A stretch of DNA of 64,000 bases, taken from assembly GCF_036429475.1 (NCBI RefSeq), contig NZ_CP144125.1:2480001-2544000 (forward strand). Direction: 5' to 3'. This DNA comes from Halalkalicoccus sp. CGA53. GTDB taxonomy: Archaea; Halobacteriota; Halobacteria; Halobacteriales; Halalkalicoccaceae. A program made the translations under genes and the position numbers. Under the pieces are notes generated by a model, which saw only the letters and a list, made by a program, of their open reading frames with translations, ran no database searches and was not told the origin of the DNA. Shown piece after piece: positions 9,723 through 18,317 of the stretch (position 1 is its first letter; each line of letters starts with the position of its first letter).

Positions 9723-10391
9723 ATGACGGTGCTGATGGAGTTCCGTATCCACCCTGATGCGTTCGAGTTGGGACGGGTGTTGTCCGCGATCGGAGAGGAC
9801 GTGACGATCGAGTTCGAGTCGCTCGTCCCGACCGGGGAGTCCCCGATCCCCTTCCTCTGGGTCCACGAGGACGGCGACGAGGAGACCGAGCGACGGATCG
9901 CCGCGCACCCGACCGTCGGGGCCTTCGACCGGGTCGAGCACGTAGAGGGTCGGACGCTCTACGCGTTCGAGTGGAACACCGAGTACGACCACCTCGTCCG
10001 GGCGATCCGTGACGCCGCCGCCCAGCTCCTCTCGGGGGTCAGGGTCGCGAGCGGGTGGCGGTTCACCCTCCGGTTTCCCTCCCACAGCGCCCTCTCGTCG
10101 TTCCGCGAGGAGAGCCAGCACGCCTCCCTCGACATCGACGTGATCCGCGTCTACAACGCCGGTCGGGCCGAGAGCGACCCGCTGTTCGGTCTGACCGATC
10201 CGCAGCGCGAAGCGCTCGTGCTCGCGGTCTCGGAGGGCTACTACGACATCCCCCGTGGCTGTACGACGGTCGAACTCGGCGAGCGCCTCGGCATCTCCGA
10301 TCAGGCGGTGACCGAACGCCTCAGACGGGCGATCGGCACGCTCGTCACGAACACCCTCGTCACGGACGACCACGAGGAGGCGCTCGACTGA
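9723..10391 (+). CDS. Bacterio-opsin-activator-type HTH regulator (HTH_10)
   Basis: The 222-aa protein begins MTVLMEFRIHPDAFELGRVL, the usual opening of haloarchaeal HTH_10 regulators. The C-terminal 60 residues carry the domain: LTDPQREALVLAVSEGYYDIPRG, then LGERLGISDQAVTERLRRAI, the recognition helix region. The N-terminal half is the sensor-like domain typical of the family and has no PAS or GAF motif. It is a transcription factor with an unknown target. The in-frame extension upstream of this ATG is not gene-like. Confidence 0.85.
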   Translation: MTVLMEFRIHPDAFELGRVLSAIGEDVTIEFESLVPTGESPIPFLWVHEDGDEETERRIAAHPTVGAFDRVEHVEGRTLYAFEWNTEYDHLVRAIRDAAAQLLSGVRVASGWRFTLRFPSHSALSSFREESQHASLDIDVIRVYNAGRAESDPLFGLTDPQREALVLAVSEGYYDIPRGCTTVELGERLGISDQAVTERLRRAIGTLVTNTLVTDDHEEALD

Positions 10392-10450
10392 ACCGTCCCG
10401 GAGAACCGGTTCCCCGGCGATAAAACTTGGTAGGCGAGGCCACTAATTGA

Positions 10451-10458
10451 TTTATTTA
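10451..10458 (+). promoter_or_regulatory. TATA box of the winged-helix gene
   Basis: TTTATTTA lies 20-27 nt before the ATG at 10478 in an AT-rich dip within otherwise GC-rich sequence. The spacing implies a leaderless transcript. Confidence 0.6.
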
Positions 10459-10477
10459 CAGGTTACATTAGCAACCG

Positions 10478-10909
10478 ATGTTCGAGCAATTTTTCCGGGA
10501 CTCCTCTCCCGGTGGGCTGTGGCGTCGACTCACCTCGTTCGTCCCAGGGGGACGGGAGGAACTAGACGAGGAACCGGACGACGCTGCGGAGACGTCGGTC
10601 GATCGGGTCGACGGAGCGGGGGCGGTGGACGGCCCCGAGGAGGAACTCGGCGACCTGCTGACGACGAACGAGGGCGAGGTGCTCGAGGTGCTCTCGGAGC
10701 ACGGGGGCGTGATGCGCCAGGGGCGGATCGTCGAGGAGACCGGGTGGTCGGCCTCGAAGGTCTCCTACACGCTCACGAGCCTGGCGGAGGGAGGACGGAT
10801 CGAGAAGCTACGGATCGGTCGCGAGAACGTCATCAGACACGACGGGGTCGACCACCCCATCTTCGACGCGTACACTGATACGGCCCGGGCACGAGAACCC
10901 GGTCGATGA
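10478..10909 (+). CDS. Winged-helix transcriptional regulator
   Basis: The 143-aa protein has an acidic, disordered segment (residues about 20-60) followed by a wHTH of the MarR/IclR kind: LLTTNEGEVLEVLSEHGGVM, then QGRIVEETGWSASKVSYTLTSL as helices 2-3, and the wing at GGRIEKLRIGRENVI. This arrangement is common in short haloarchaeal regulators. The stop overlaps the start of the GCS2-like gene (ATGA at 10906), so the two are probably co-expressed. Confidence 0.8.
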   Translation: MFEQFFRDSSPGGLWRRLTSFVPGGREELDEEPDDAAETSVDRVDGAGAVDGPEEELGDLLTTNEGEVLEVLSEHGGVMRQGRIVEETGWSASKVSYTLTSLAEGGRIEKLRIGRENVIRHDGVDHPIFDAYTDTARAREPGR

Positions 10910-12420
10910 CCGAATCAGAGGTCGCGACCGCGGTCCGCGAGGTGCTCTCGACCGACGCGGACCGGTTTCGCGAGCGTGCGCTCTCGGACGCAGCGGTGCT
11001 CACCGACGAGATCGCGGCCGGGACGTTCGACAACCCGCAGGCGATCGTCGGCTTCGAGTACGAGTTCTACGCGGCCGACGACGAAACCGACGCGCTCCGA
11101 CGGGTCCCCAGACGCCTCCTCAGGTACATCGGCTTCGAGAAGGAGCTCGGGCTTCACAACGCGGAGATGACGACCAGCCCCCAGCCGCTGAACCCCTACG
11201 GGCTGCGCGCACAGGAGATGGAGATCCGCGCCCGGCTCTCGGCGGCGCTCAAGTGTACGAGAGCGGAGGGGATCCACCTCGCGAGCGACGGCATCTGGAC
11301 GATCCCGCCGACCGGCGAGACCACCCGCGAGTACCTGCTGGACAGCGTCGACGACGACGGCATCCGGATCGCGACGAACATGAGCGACAGCGCGCGGTAT
11401 CATGCCATGGCGAACGCGGAAAGCTCCGACGCGGCCATGACGCTGCGCGCACCGCACGTCACGCTCGAGGCCGACACCGTCATGCCCGAGAGCCTGATCA
11501 CCTCCATCCAGCCCCACTACCAGGTCGCACAGGCGACGGCGCTGCCGATCTACTTCAACTACGCGCTCAGGGTGGCCGGACCGCTGGTCGCGCTCGGGGT
11601 GAACTCCCCCTTCTTCCCGCCGGACCTTTACGACGACGTCCCCGCCGAGACGATCATCGAGGAGGCCTGGATGGGCAACCGGATACCGGTCTTCGAGACC
11701 GTGCTCAACCCCCCGACGGGCGAGGGGAAGGTCCGCTTTCCGCGCGACCTCTCGACGGTCGAGGAGGCGGTCGACCGGATCGTCACCGACGACGCGGTCG
11801 TTCCGATGCCGATCTCCGAGACGGGCCGCTTCGACGACTCCTTCGCGACGTTCAGGCGGAAACACGGCACCTACTGGCGCTGGGTGCGCCCGGTGTTCGA
11901 CGGTGCGACCCGCTCGGCGGCGAACGCCCGCATCGAGTTCAGGCCGATCGCCGCACAGCCCACCGTCCGGGACTCGGTCGCCTTTCTCGCCTGCTTCGCG
12001 GGGCTCTTGGAGAGCCTCCCGAACGCCGACCACCCGGTCGGCGACCTCGAGTGGGAGGACGCGCGGGGGAACTTCGAGTCGGCCGTTCGCGACGGCCTGG
12101 GCGCGACGATCCGGTGGATCACGGCCGACGGTGAGGAGACGACGAGTACCGAAGAGCTCTACGCGGACCTCTTCGTCCACGCCGAGGACGGGCTCGTTCG
12201 GCGGGGGCTCTCGGAGGCCGACGCCGCGAGGTATCTCGGCCCGCTCCGGCGGCGCGTGAAGGACGGCCGCTCGCCGGCGGAGTGGAAACGCGACCGGGTG
12301 AGCGCGCGCGTGGCAAGCGGCGAGGAGTTCGCCGCCGCGGTCACCGGGATGCAGGGGGAGTATCTCGAGAAACAGCGGGCGACCCTCGTCGAGGGCAGTT
12401 TTGCCGACTGGCTGGAGTAG
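10906..12420 (+). CDS. Glutamate-cysteine ligase-like protein (GCS2 superfamily)
   Basis: A 504-aa protein. GVR-type GCS2 features include VGFEYEFYAADDETD near residue 45 (acidic metal-binding strand), FEKELGLHNAEMTTSPQPLN, a HYQVAQATALPIYFNYAL helix, and RIEFRPIAAQPTVRDSVAF. GCS2 enzymes ligate glutamate to cysteine or another amine using ATP. Haloarchaea use gamma-glutamylcysteine as a major thiol, but this protein is longer than typical YbdK-like ligases and its substrate is unproven. It is coupled to the upstream regulator and converges with psmB, which ends 1 nt after it. Confidence 0.65.
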   Translation: MTESEVATAVREVLSTDADRFRERALSDAAVLTDEIAAGTFDNPQAIVGFEYEFYAADDETDALRRVPRRLLRYIGFEKELGLHNAEMTTSPQPLNPYGLRAQEMEIRARLSAALKCTRAEGIHLASDGIWTIPPTGETTREYLLDSVDDDGIRIATNMSDSARYHAMANAESSDAAMTLRAPHVTLEADTVMPESLITSIQPHYQVAQATALPIYFNYALRVAGPLVALGVNSPFFPPDLYDDVPAETIIEEAWMGNRIPVFETVLNPPTGEGKVRFPRDLSTVEEAVDRIVTDDAVVPMPISETGRFDDSFATFRRKHGTYWRWVRPVFDGATRSAANARIEFRPIAAQPTVRDSVAFLACFAGLLESLPNADHPVGDLEWEDARGNFESAVRDGLGATIRWITADGEETTSTEELYADLFVHAEDGLVRRGLSEADAARYLGPLRRRVKDGRSPAEWKRDRVSARVASGEEFAAAVTGMQGEYLEKQRATLVEGSFADWLE

Positions 12421-13146
12421 CTACAGCAGGTCGTCGAACGTCTCGTGCTCGTCGATCTCGACGCCGTCGGCGGTGATACGGGCGACGTTGACGCCGTTGC
12501 CGCTGGCAGTGTCGCGCTCGACCGCGCTCTTCACGCTGCGGACCGCGACCGTCGAGGCCTCCTCGATGCTCAGGTCGGGGTCGTACTCCTGTTCGAGCAC
12601 GCCGAGGGCGAACTGCGAACCGGAGCCGGAGACGGTGTAGTCGTCCTCAAGCGTCGAGCCGAGTGGGCCGACGCTGAAGAGGTGGGCCCCCTCGGCGTCG
12701 ACGCCGCCGAGCACCGGCTGGACGATGAGGAAGGCGCCGCTTCGGAGCAGGTTCCCCGTGAGCGTCGAGAGCGCCGTCATGCTCATGTTCTCGCCGCGGC
12801 GTTTCTCGTAGAGGCTCGTCTCGACCTCGAGCGTACTCACGAGCGACTGGGCCGCGCTGACCGACCCCGCGATGGTGAGCGCCGCCGTGGGGTGGATCTG
12901 CTCGACCTTCACGACGTGTTTGTTCGAGACCATATGACCCAAACTCGCCCGGCGGTCGGTCGAGAGGACGATGCCGTCGTCGAGTTTGAGGCCGACCGTC
13001 GTGGTGCCCGTCTTCGTCTCGAGCGCGTCGGCGTCCGCGCTCTCGGGTATCGGCATCGAGCCGAGCTCCGGCTCGAACGGGTTCGGCTGACCGGCCTGCG
13101 AGCTCGAGTCGGCGGGAAACGTAAAGCGGTCGTTCGGGGTTCGCAT
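12421..13146 (-). CDS. psmB: 20S proteasome beta subunit
   Basis: The 241-aa precursor begins MRTPNDRFTFPADSS. A propeptide of about 47 residues ends at KTG, and the mature protein starts with the nucleophile threonine in TTTVGLKLDDGIVL. Further hallmarks are STDRRASLGHMVSNK, LTIAGSVSAAQSLV, and YTVSGSGSQFALGVLE. It forms the proteolytic inner rings of the archaeal 20S particle. The start is placed at MRTPN because the 12 extra residues of the longer frame lie upstream of a convincing promoter gap. Confidence 0.95.
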   Translation of the reverse strand: MRTPNDRFTFPADSSSQAGQPNPFEPELGSMPIPESADADALETKTGTTTVGLKLDDGIVLSTDRRASLGHMVSNKHVVKVEQIHPTAALTIAGSVSAAQSLVSTLEVETSLYEKRRGENMSMTALSTLTGNLLRSGAFLIVQPVLGGVDAEGAHLFSVGPLGSTLEDDYTVSGSGSQFALGVLEQEYDPDLSIEEASTVAVRSVKSAVERDTASGNGVNVARITADGVEIDEHETFDDLL

Positions 13147-13192
13147 TGGATGCCGGTATCGCCCGGAGGGCAATAAACCCACTCGTTCGGGA

Positions 13193-13360
13193 CTACGACG
13201 CGTCGTCGTACGCGCGTCCGAGCGCCACGATCAGCCGGTGGATCGGGAGCGAGATCCCGAACCGCCGCAGGTGGACGGCGAGCGGGAGGACGAGGATACC
13301 GACGAGAAGGCTCGTCTGGTACAGCGCGAACAGCGTCTTCCGGTGCAGCCTGGCGTACAT
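13193..13360 (-). CDS. Small membrane-associated protein (55 aa)
   Basis: Reads MYARLHRKTLFALYQTSLLV then GILVLPLAVHLRRFGISLP, ending ALGRAYDDAS. One N-terminal hydrophobic helix is flanked by basic residues. It lies 46 nt upstream of psmB on the same strand and could share its transcript. Coding bias is good for so short a frame. Function unknown. Confidence 0.6.
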   Translation of the reverse strand: MYARLHRKTLFALYQTSLLVGILVLPLAVHLRRFGISLPIHRLIVALGRAYDDAS

Positions 13361-13655
13361 CTGATCTCACCGGGGGGACGACAGGGGGAGTAGATAAACG
13401 TTGTGTCTCGAACGGAGTATACCGATCTATCATCGACGACTCACCTCGCTTCCCTCGTACGGTTCAACTCGACTTGGGAAAACATCAACTCGCGTGGGAA
13501 GTTCCGTCGGCGACGGCGTACCTACTCGATTCCCGACACGGCTCATCGCCGTAAGTTATGAGAATGGTGACCGTCACGTGCGCACTCGACCCCGTCGCGC
13601 TCGCGGGCCGCGGGAGAACCGGAACGCACTCCACGGTCGGCACACGACGCCCTGT
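13361..13655. other. Intergenic region
   Basis: About 295 nt between two divergent genes. No convincing coding frame was found. The AT-richer patch around 13380-13400 and the sequence near 13550-13562 could hold the two promoters. No long hairpin was seen. Confidence 0.4.
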
Positions 13656-14006
13656 ATGAACTACCTCGTGGTGATGGAGGCGGCGTGGCTGGTTCGGGAC
13701 GTCTCGAGCGTCGACGACGCGATCGGCGTCGCGGTCAGCGAGGCCGGAAAGCGGCTCAACCAGCAGGACATGAAGTACGTCGAGGTCGACGTCGGCGCGA
13801 CCGGCTGTCCCGCCTGCGGCGAGCCGTTCGACTCGGCGTACATCGCTGCGAACACGGCACTCGTCGGCCTCGCCCTCGAGATGACGGTGTTCAACGCCGA
13901 GAACGAAGAGCACGCGAGCCGGATCGCGAAGAGCGAGGTCGGCGGGGCGCTGCGGGACGTCCCGCTCTCGGTCGTCGAGGCGATCGAGGTCGAAGAAGAG
14001 GACTGA
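13656..14006 (+). CDS. UPF0212 / DUF555 family protein
   Basis: The 116-aa protein starts [20 protein letters not shown] and contains one [15 protein letters not shown] zinc-knuckle-like motif in the middle, then an acidic C terminus. This matches the archaeal DUF555 family of unknown function. The start follows from the family's normal N terminus; the longer in-frame extension is Arg-rich and unlikely. It sits 66 nt upstream of the CBS-HTH regulator on the same strand. Confidence 0.8.
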   Translation: MNYLVVMEAAWLVRDVSSVDDAIGVAVSEAGKRLNQQDMKYVEVDVGATGCPACGEPFDSAYIAANTALVGLALEMTVFNAENEEHASRIAKSEVGGALRDVPLSVVEAIEVEEED

Positions 14007-14043
14007 CGGGGACGACGGAGAGCCGTCCCCCCGGGCACAACCC

Positions 14044-14054
14044 TTTTGTATAAC
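14044..14054 (+). promoter_or_regulatory. TATA-like promoter of the CBS-HTH gene
   Basis: TTTTGTATAAC lies 19-29 nt upstream of the ATG at 14073. It is consistent with a leaderless start. Confidence 0.55.
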
Positions 14055-14072
14055 TACGGGTAATTCCGGGCT

Positions 14073-14612
14073 ATGAAGCTCCCGACCCCACAGGATCTCC
14101 GCGAGCGTCGGATCGCGCTGGACCTCACTCAGAGCACGCTCGCGGAGCGAGCCGGCGTCTCGCAGCCGCTGATCGCCCGGATCGAGGGCGGCGACGTCGA
14201 CCCGCGGCTCTCGACGCTCCGGCGGATCGTCAACGCCCTGGCGGAGGCAGAAGGCGACGTCGTCCGCGCCGAGGACCTGATGCACGAGGACGTGATCGCC
14301 GTCGGTCCCGACGACGCGATCAGCGACGCCGTCGCCACGATGGACGAGGAGGCCTACTCGCAGCTCCCCGTGCTCCAGAACGGCGTTCCCGTGGGGAGCA
14401 TCAGCCAGGGCGACCTCGTCGGGCTGGACGCCGCCGCCCGGGACGAACCCGTCGTCGAACACATGGCCGAGAGCTTCCCGACCATCTCGCGCGAGGCGAC
14501 GCTGGACGAGATCGGCAACCTCCTAGAGCACTACAAGGCCGTGATGATCACCGACGCCGGCGAGACGGTCGGCATCATCACCGAGGCGGACGTCGCCGCC
14601 CGGCTCTCCTGA
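14073..14612 (+). CDS. XRE-type HTH protein with CBS domain pair
   Basis: In this 179-aa protein, residues 10-65 are a Cro/CI-type HTH (LTQSTLAERAGVSQPLIARI). Residues 70-179 hold two CBS motifs, MHEDVIAVGPDDAISDAVAT and MAESFPTISREATLDEIGNL. CBS pairs bind adenine nucleotides or SAM, so this is probably a ligand-responsive regulator. The architecture is common in archaea. A T-rich run after the stop (14627-14633) may act as terminator. Confidence 0.85.
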   Translation: MKLPTPQDLRERRIALDLTQSTLAERAGVSQPLIARIEGGDVDPRLSTLRRIVNALAEAEGDVVRAEDLMHEDVIAVGPDDAISDAVATMDEEAYSQLPVLQNGVPVGSISQGDLVGLDAAARDEPVVEHMAESFPTISREATLDEIGNLLEHYKAVMITDAGETVGIITEADVAARLS

Positions 14613-14834
14613 AACCCACGAACCTTTTTACTCGTTGGGTGTCCTCGCGCTTCGCGCTGCGGGCACCCTCCTCGCAAAAATCTGCTCCAAAAAGGCCGCT
14701 CATCCCTCGCTTCGTCGCCGGCGCTTCGCGCTGGCTACCTGCGAGACCTTCGGTCTCGCATCGCTCGGGATTCACGGGTGCAGCACTGGACCGTCACCGC
14801 ACGTCGACGCCACCAATTACCGATTCGGGACCGC
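14613..14834. other. Hairpin-rich intergenic segment
   Basis: After a T-run, the sequence holds several GC-rich inverted repeats closed by TTCG-type loops. Examples are the CGCGCTTCGCGC type near 14645-14665, GGCGCTTCGCGCTGG near 14720-14735, and a 9-bp stem GCGAGACC/GGTCTCGC near 14749-14762. There are also short A-runs. It is non-coding in all frames judged by composition. It lies between convergent genes and may terminate both. Confidence 0.5.
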
Positions 14835-16106
14835 TTACGCGAGCGCGCTCGCCGCCCGAACGATCGTCTCCTCGCCGAAGGCCGGTCCGATCAGCTGGAG
14901 TCCGACCGGGAGCCCGTCGGCCTCGCCCGCAGGAACCGATATCGCGGGGAGGTTCGCGAGGTTCACCGGTACCGTGTTCGCGTCGATGAGGTACATCCGA
15001 AGCGGGTCGGCCAGACTCTCGCCGAGTCTCGGGGGCAGGACGGGCATCGTCGGGCTCGCGAGGACGTCCACCTCGCTCAGTGCCACGTCGAAGTCCTCAG
15101 CGATCCATGCGCGGGCGTCCTGAGCCTTCCTGTAGTACTTCTCGTGGTAGCCCGCCGAGAGCGCGTAGGTGCCCAGCAGGATCCGTCGTTTGACCTCCTC
15201 GCCGAAGCCCTCTTCGCGTACCCGCGCGAACGCCTCGTTCCAGTTGCCCTCAGTCTCCGTGGCCGGGCCGTAGCGCACCCCGTCGAAGCGCGCGAGGTTC
15301 GAGGAGGCCTCGGACATCGCGATCACGTAGTACGCCTCGACGGCGTACGAGAGCGAGTCGAGGCTCACCTCCTCGACCGACGCTCCCTCGCTCTCCAGTT
15401 CCGAGAGCGCACCCTCGAACGTCTCGACCACTCGCTCGTCCGCGCCCTCCAGGAGCTCGGTCGGGACGCCGATCGAGAGTCCGTCGACCTCGCCGGTCGC
15501 GGCGTCGGCGTAGTTCCCGGATACTCGGCCCTCGCGCGTCGTCGCGTCCCGCTCGTCGACGCCCGCGATGACGTCGAGCAGTTCCGCGGCCTCCTCGACC
15601 GTGCGTGCGAACGGCCCGATCCCCTCGAGCGAGTTCGCGTACGCGACGAGGCCGTACCGGGAGACTAGCCCGTAGGTGGGTTTGATCCCGACGACGCCGC
15701 AGAACGCGGCCGGACACCGGATCGACCCCCCCGTGTCCGATCCGAGCGCGAGGTCGGCCTCGCCCGCGGCGACCGCCGCCGCCGATCCCCCGGAGGAGCC
15801 ACCCGGCACTCGCTCCGGGTCGACCGGGTTTCGGGTGGGGCCGAACGCGGAGGTCTCCGTCGTGGTCCCCATCCCGAACTCGTCCATGTTCGTCTTTCCG
15901 ACGACCGTCGCGCCCGCCTCACGCAGGCGCTCGATCACGGTCGCGTCGTAGGGGGGGACGTACTCCGCGAGCATCGCCGACCCGCAGGTCGTCCGCAGGT
16001 TCCGGGTGCTGATGTTGTCCTTCACCGCGACGGTCGTTCCCGAGAGCGGACCGGACGTCGGAGACTCGATCGTCTCGCGGATCAGGAAGGCGTTCAGCCC
16101 GCTCAT
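14835..16106 (-). CDS. gatA: Glu-tRNA(Gln)/Asp-tRNA(Asn) amidotransferase subunit A
   Basis: This is the 423-aa amidase-signature subunit that releases ammonia from glutamine for transamidation of misacylated tRNA. The catalytic Lys is in GTTVAVKDNIS. The Ser-cisSer pair lies in GGSSGGSAAAVAAGEADLAL and GSDTGGSIRCPAAFCGVVG. It lacks a long N-terminal extension, as is usual in archaea. Its ATG overlaps the gatC stop (ATGA). gatB is not in the window. Confidence 0.95.
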   Translation of the reverse strand: MSGLNAFLIRETIESPTSGPLSGTTVAVKDNISTRNLRTTCGSAMLAEYVPPYDATVIERLREAGATVVGKTNMDEFGMGTTTETSAFGPTRNPVDPERVPGGSSGGSAAAVAAGEADLALGSDTGGSIRCPAAFCGVVGIKPTYGLVSRYGLVAYANSLEGIGPFARTVEEAAELLDVIAGVDERDATTREGRVSGNYADAATGEVDGLSIGVPTELLEGADERVVETFEGALSELESEGASVEEVSLDSLSYAVEAYYVIAMSEASSNLARFDGVRYGPATETEGNWNEAFARVREEGFGEEVKRRILLGTYALSAGYHEKYYRKAQDARAWIAEDFDVALSEVDVLASPTMPVLPPRLGESLADPLRMYLIDANTVPVNLANLPAISVPAGEADGLPVGLQLIGPAFGEETIVRAASALA

Positions 16107-16381
16107 GAGACCGGGGGCCCCCGGAAGTAGCCGTCCTCGCTCTCGGGGGCGTTCCGAAGCGCTTCGTCGTGGCTGAGCCCCTCGCGGCGCTCGTCGGCGC
16201 GCATCACGTTGACCAGTTCCGCCTCCACCTCGACGTCGGGGACCTCGTCGAGTCGCTCGAACGCGGCGAGGACGTCCGCGAACTGGGCGGCGAACCGATC
16301 GACCTCCTCCTCGGTGAGGGAGACCCGCGCGAGCGCCGCGACGTGTCGGACCTCCTCGGGGGAGACGGACTGATCGCTCAT
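16103..16381 (-). CDS. gatC: Glu/Asp-tRNA amidotransferase subunit C
   Basis: This is the 92-aa chaperone-like subunit: VSPEEVRHVAALARVSLTEE, then FAAQFADVLAAFERLDEV, with the conserved C-terminal LRNAPESEDGYFRGPPV. It wraps around GatA and stabilises the GatCAB complex. It overlaps gatA by 4 nt. Confidence 0.93.
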   Translation of the reverse strand: MSDQSVSPEEVRHVAALARVSLTEEEVDRFAAQFADVLAAFERLDEVPDVEVEAELVNVMRADERREGLSHDEALRNAPESEDGYFRGPPVS

Positions 16382-16424
16382 GGGCGGTGAGAGCCGTGGC
16401 CGGCGAGTAAGCGTTTCGATCCCG

Positions 16425-17255
16425 CTAGCGCTCGATCACGCCGAGTCCCCCAGAGAACGGCTCGCTCTCGAACCACGCCACCCGCCGGTCGCCCCACCGT
16501 TCGGCGTCCGAGAGCGGAAACCGGTGCAGAGTCCCCTCAAAGTCGTCGACGCCGAGCAGGCAGCTACACGGGGCGTCCGGGAGCCCGTCGAGCCGATCCG
16601 CGATGTACCCCGCCCTCGCCGGTTCGGCGAGCACCAGAGGGGTTCCGGGGAACACCGCGAGTTCCGCCCCGAGGCGCTCGCTCTCGTCCCGCTCGGGTCG
16701 CGGGAACCGGAAGAGTCGTCGGAACCGCTCGCTCGCCGTCTCGATCTCGGAGACCGCGACGACGACGCGCTCGATCCCTCGCAGGCCGGTCTCCTCACCC
16801 ACTGTCACGGGCACCCGTCGCTCGATCGGGGTCCGATCCGTGATGAGAAACGGCAGCGCGTTGCGCCACCGTTCGCGGCCGAGGAACGTCGCGTCCCACT
16901 CGATCGGGGTCCCGTCGGGGCGCTCTCGTCCGTCGTTCCATGGTCCGGAGACGCCCGAACCCCGTTCGATCAGTCGGGCGGTCGCGGCGTGGACGTCCTC
17001 GACCCTGACACACCAGGCGCACGGACCGGCCCCCTCGTGGACGAACCGGGGCCAGTACGGCGAGTCCCGTTCCGTGTCGTGGCGGGCGATCAGTTCGACG
17101 TAGCTCCGGTCGGCGAAGCCCGCGAGCGCCATGTGGGTGACGCCGTTGTCGTGTTCGCCGCCGTAGACGGTCTCGAGGCCGAGGTCGGCGAACCCCTGCC
17201 TCGCCGTGTCGAGGCCGGCGACGGCGAACGGGACGTGATCGAGGTCGAGTCGCAT
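16425..17255 (-). CDS. VOC-fold (glyoxalase-like) protein
   Basis: The 276-aa protein starts MRLDLDHVPFAVAGLDTARQ. The opening beta-alpha unit DHVPFAVAGLDTARQGFADL and GGEHDNGVTHMALAGFADRS resemble glyoxalase-like domain proteins. A second VOC-like half begins near GIERVVVAVSEIETA. Metal ligands cannot be assigned with confidence. It diverges from mvk with about 80 nt between starts. Substrate unknown. Confidence 0.7.
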   Translation of the reverse strand: MRLDLDHVPFAVAGLDTARQGFADLGLETVYGGEHDNGVTHMALAGFADRSYVELIARHDTERDSPYWPRFVHEGAGPCAWCVRVEDVHAATARLIERGSGVSGPWNDGRERPDGTPIEWDATFLGRERWRNALPFLITDRTPIERRVPVTVGEETGLRGIERVVVAVSEIETASERFRRLFRFPRPERDESERLGAELAVFPGTPLVLAEPARAGYIADRLDGLPDAPCSCLLGVDDFEGTLHRFPLSDAERWGDRRVAWFESEPFSGGLGVIER

Positions 17256-17333
17256 ACGGGAGGGACGGATCGAGGGGAGAAAAACGCGGCCACGTTCGGA
17301 AAGGGTGATATGCGTGGGTTCGGACCACCCCGT

Positions 17334-18317
17334 ATGGCAGTATCGAGCGCGCCGGGGAAGGTCTACCTCTTCGGCGAGCACGCGGTCGTCTACGACGAGC
17401 CGGCGGTGCCCTGCGCGGTCGAGCGGCGGGCGACCGTCACCGCCGAGGGCCGTTCGGACGGACGGCTCCGGGTCCACGCGGAGGACCTCTCGCTCGACGG
17501 CTTCACCGTCGAGTACGAGGGCGACGGAACGACCCCGCCGGACGTCGACGTCTCGACGCCGCTCGTCGAGGCGGCGATGGGCTACGTGAACGCCTCGGTC
17601 GAGCAGGCCCGCGACGCCGCCGACGCCCCCGACGCGGGCTTCGACGTCACGATCGAGAGCGAGATCCCACTGGGGGCGGGTCTCGGCTCCTCCGCCGCGG
17701 TCGCCGTGGCGGGTATCGACGCCGCGACGAGGGAGTTGGGGGTCGACCTCGGTCGCGAAGAGCTCGCGGAGCGCGCCTATCGGGTCGAACACGAGGTACA
17801 GGAGGGCCAGGCCTCGCGTGCGGACACGTTCTGCGTGGCGATGGGCGGGGCGGTCAGGGTCGAGGGGAGCGAGTGCAAGAGCCTCGAAGCGCCGGAGCTC
17901 CCGTTCGTCGTCGGGTTCGACGGCGGCGCCGGGGACACGGGCGCGCTCGTCGCGGGCGTCCGCGAGCTGCGAGAGCGCTACCCGTTCGCGCGAGCGACCG
18001 TCGAGACGATCGGCGACCTGGTGCGCCAGGGAGAGCGGGCGCTCGAGGAGGCGGACGTCGAGGAACTCGGCACCCTGATGGACTTCGATCACGGCTTGCT
18101 CTCGGCGCTCGGCGTCTCCTCGCGCTCGCTCGACTCGATGGTCTGGGCCGCCCGGGAGGCGGGGGCACTCGGCGCGAAGCTCACGGGGGCGGGCGGCGGC
18201 GGCTGCATCGTCGCGCTCGATCACACCCAGGAGACCGAGACGGCACTCAGATACACGCCCGGCTGTGAGGAGGTCTTCCGCGCTGCGCTCGACACCGAGG
18301 GGGTCAGGGCGGAGTGA
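17334..18317 (+). CDS. mvk: Mevalonate kinase
   Basis: The 327-aa GHMP kinase phosphorylates mevalonate in archaeal isoprenoid lipid synthesis. Family features are SSAPGKVYLFGEHAVVYDEP at the N terminus, the ATP loop PLGAGLGSSAAVAVA, the DTFCVAMGG region, and KLTGAGGGGCIVAL near the C terminus. An upstream in-frame ATG (17310) would add eight residues. The stop overlaps the GTG start of ipk (GTGA), so the pair is coupled. Confidence 0.94.
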   Translation: MAVSSAPGKVYLFGEHAVVYDEPAVPCAVERRATVTAEGRSDGRLRVHAEDLSLDGFTVEYEGDGTTPPDVDVSTPLVEAAMGYVNASVEQARDAADAPDAGFDVTIESEIPLGAGLGSSAAVAVAGIDAATRELGVDLGREELAERAYRVEHEVQEGQASRADTFCVAMGGAVRVEGSECKSLEAPELPFVVGFDGGAGDTGALVAGVRELRERYPFARATVETIGDLVRQGERALEEADVEELGTLMDFDHGLLSALGVSSRSLDSMVWAAREAGALGAKLTGAGGGGCIVALDHTQETETALRYTPGCEEVFRAALDTEGVRAE

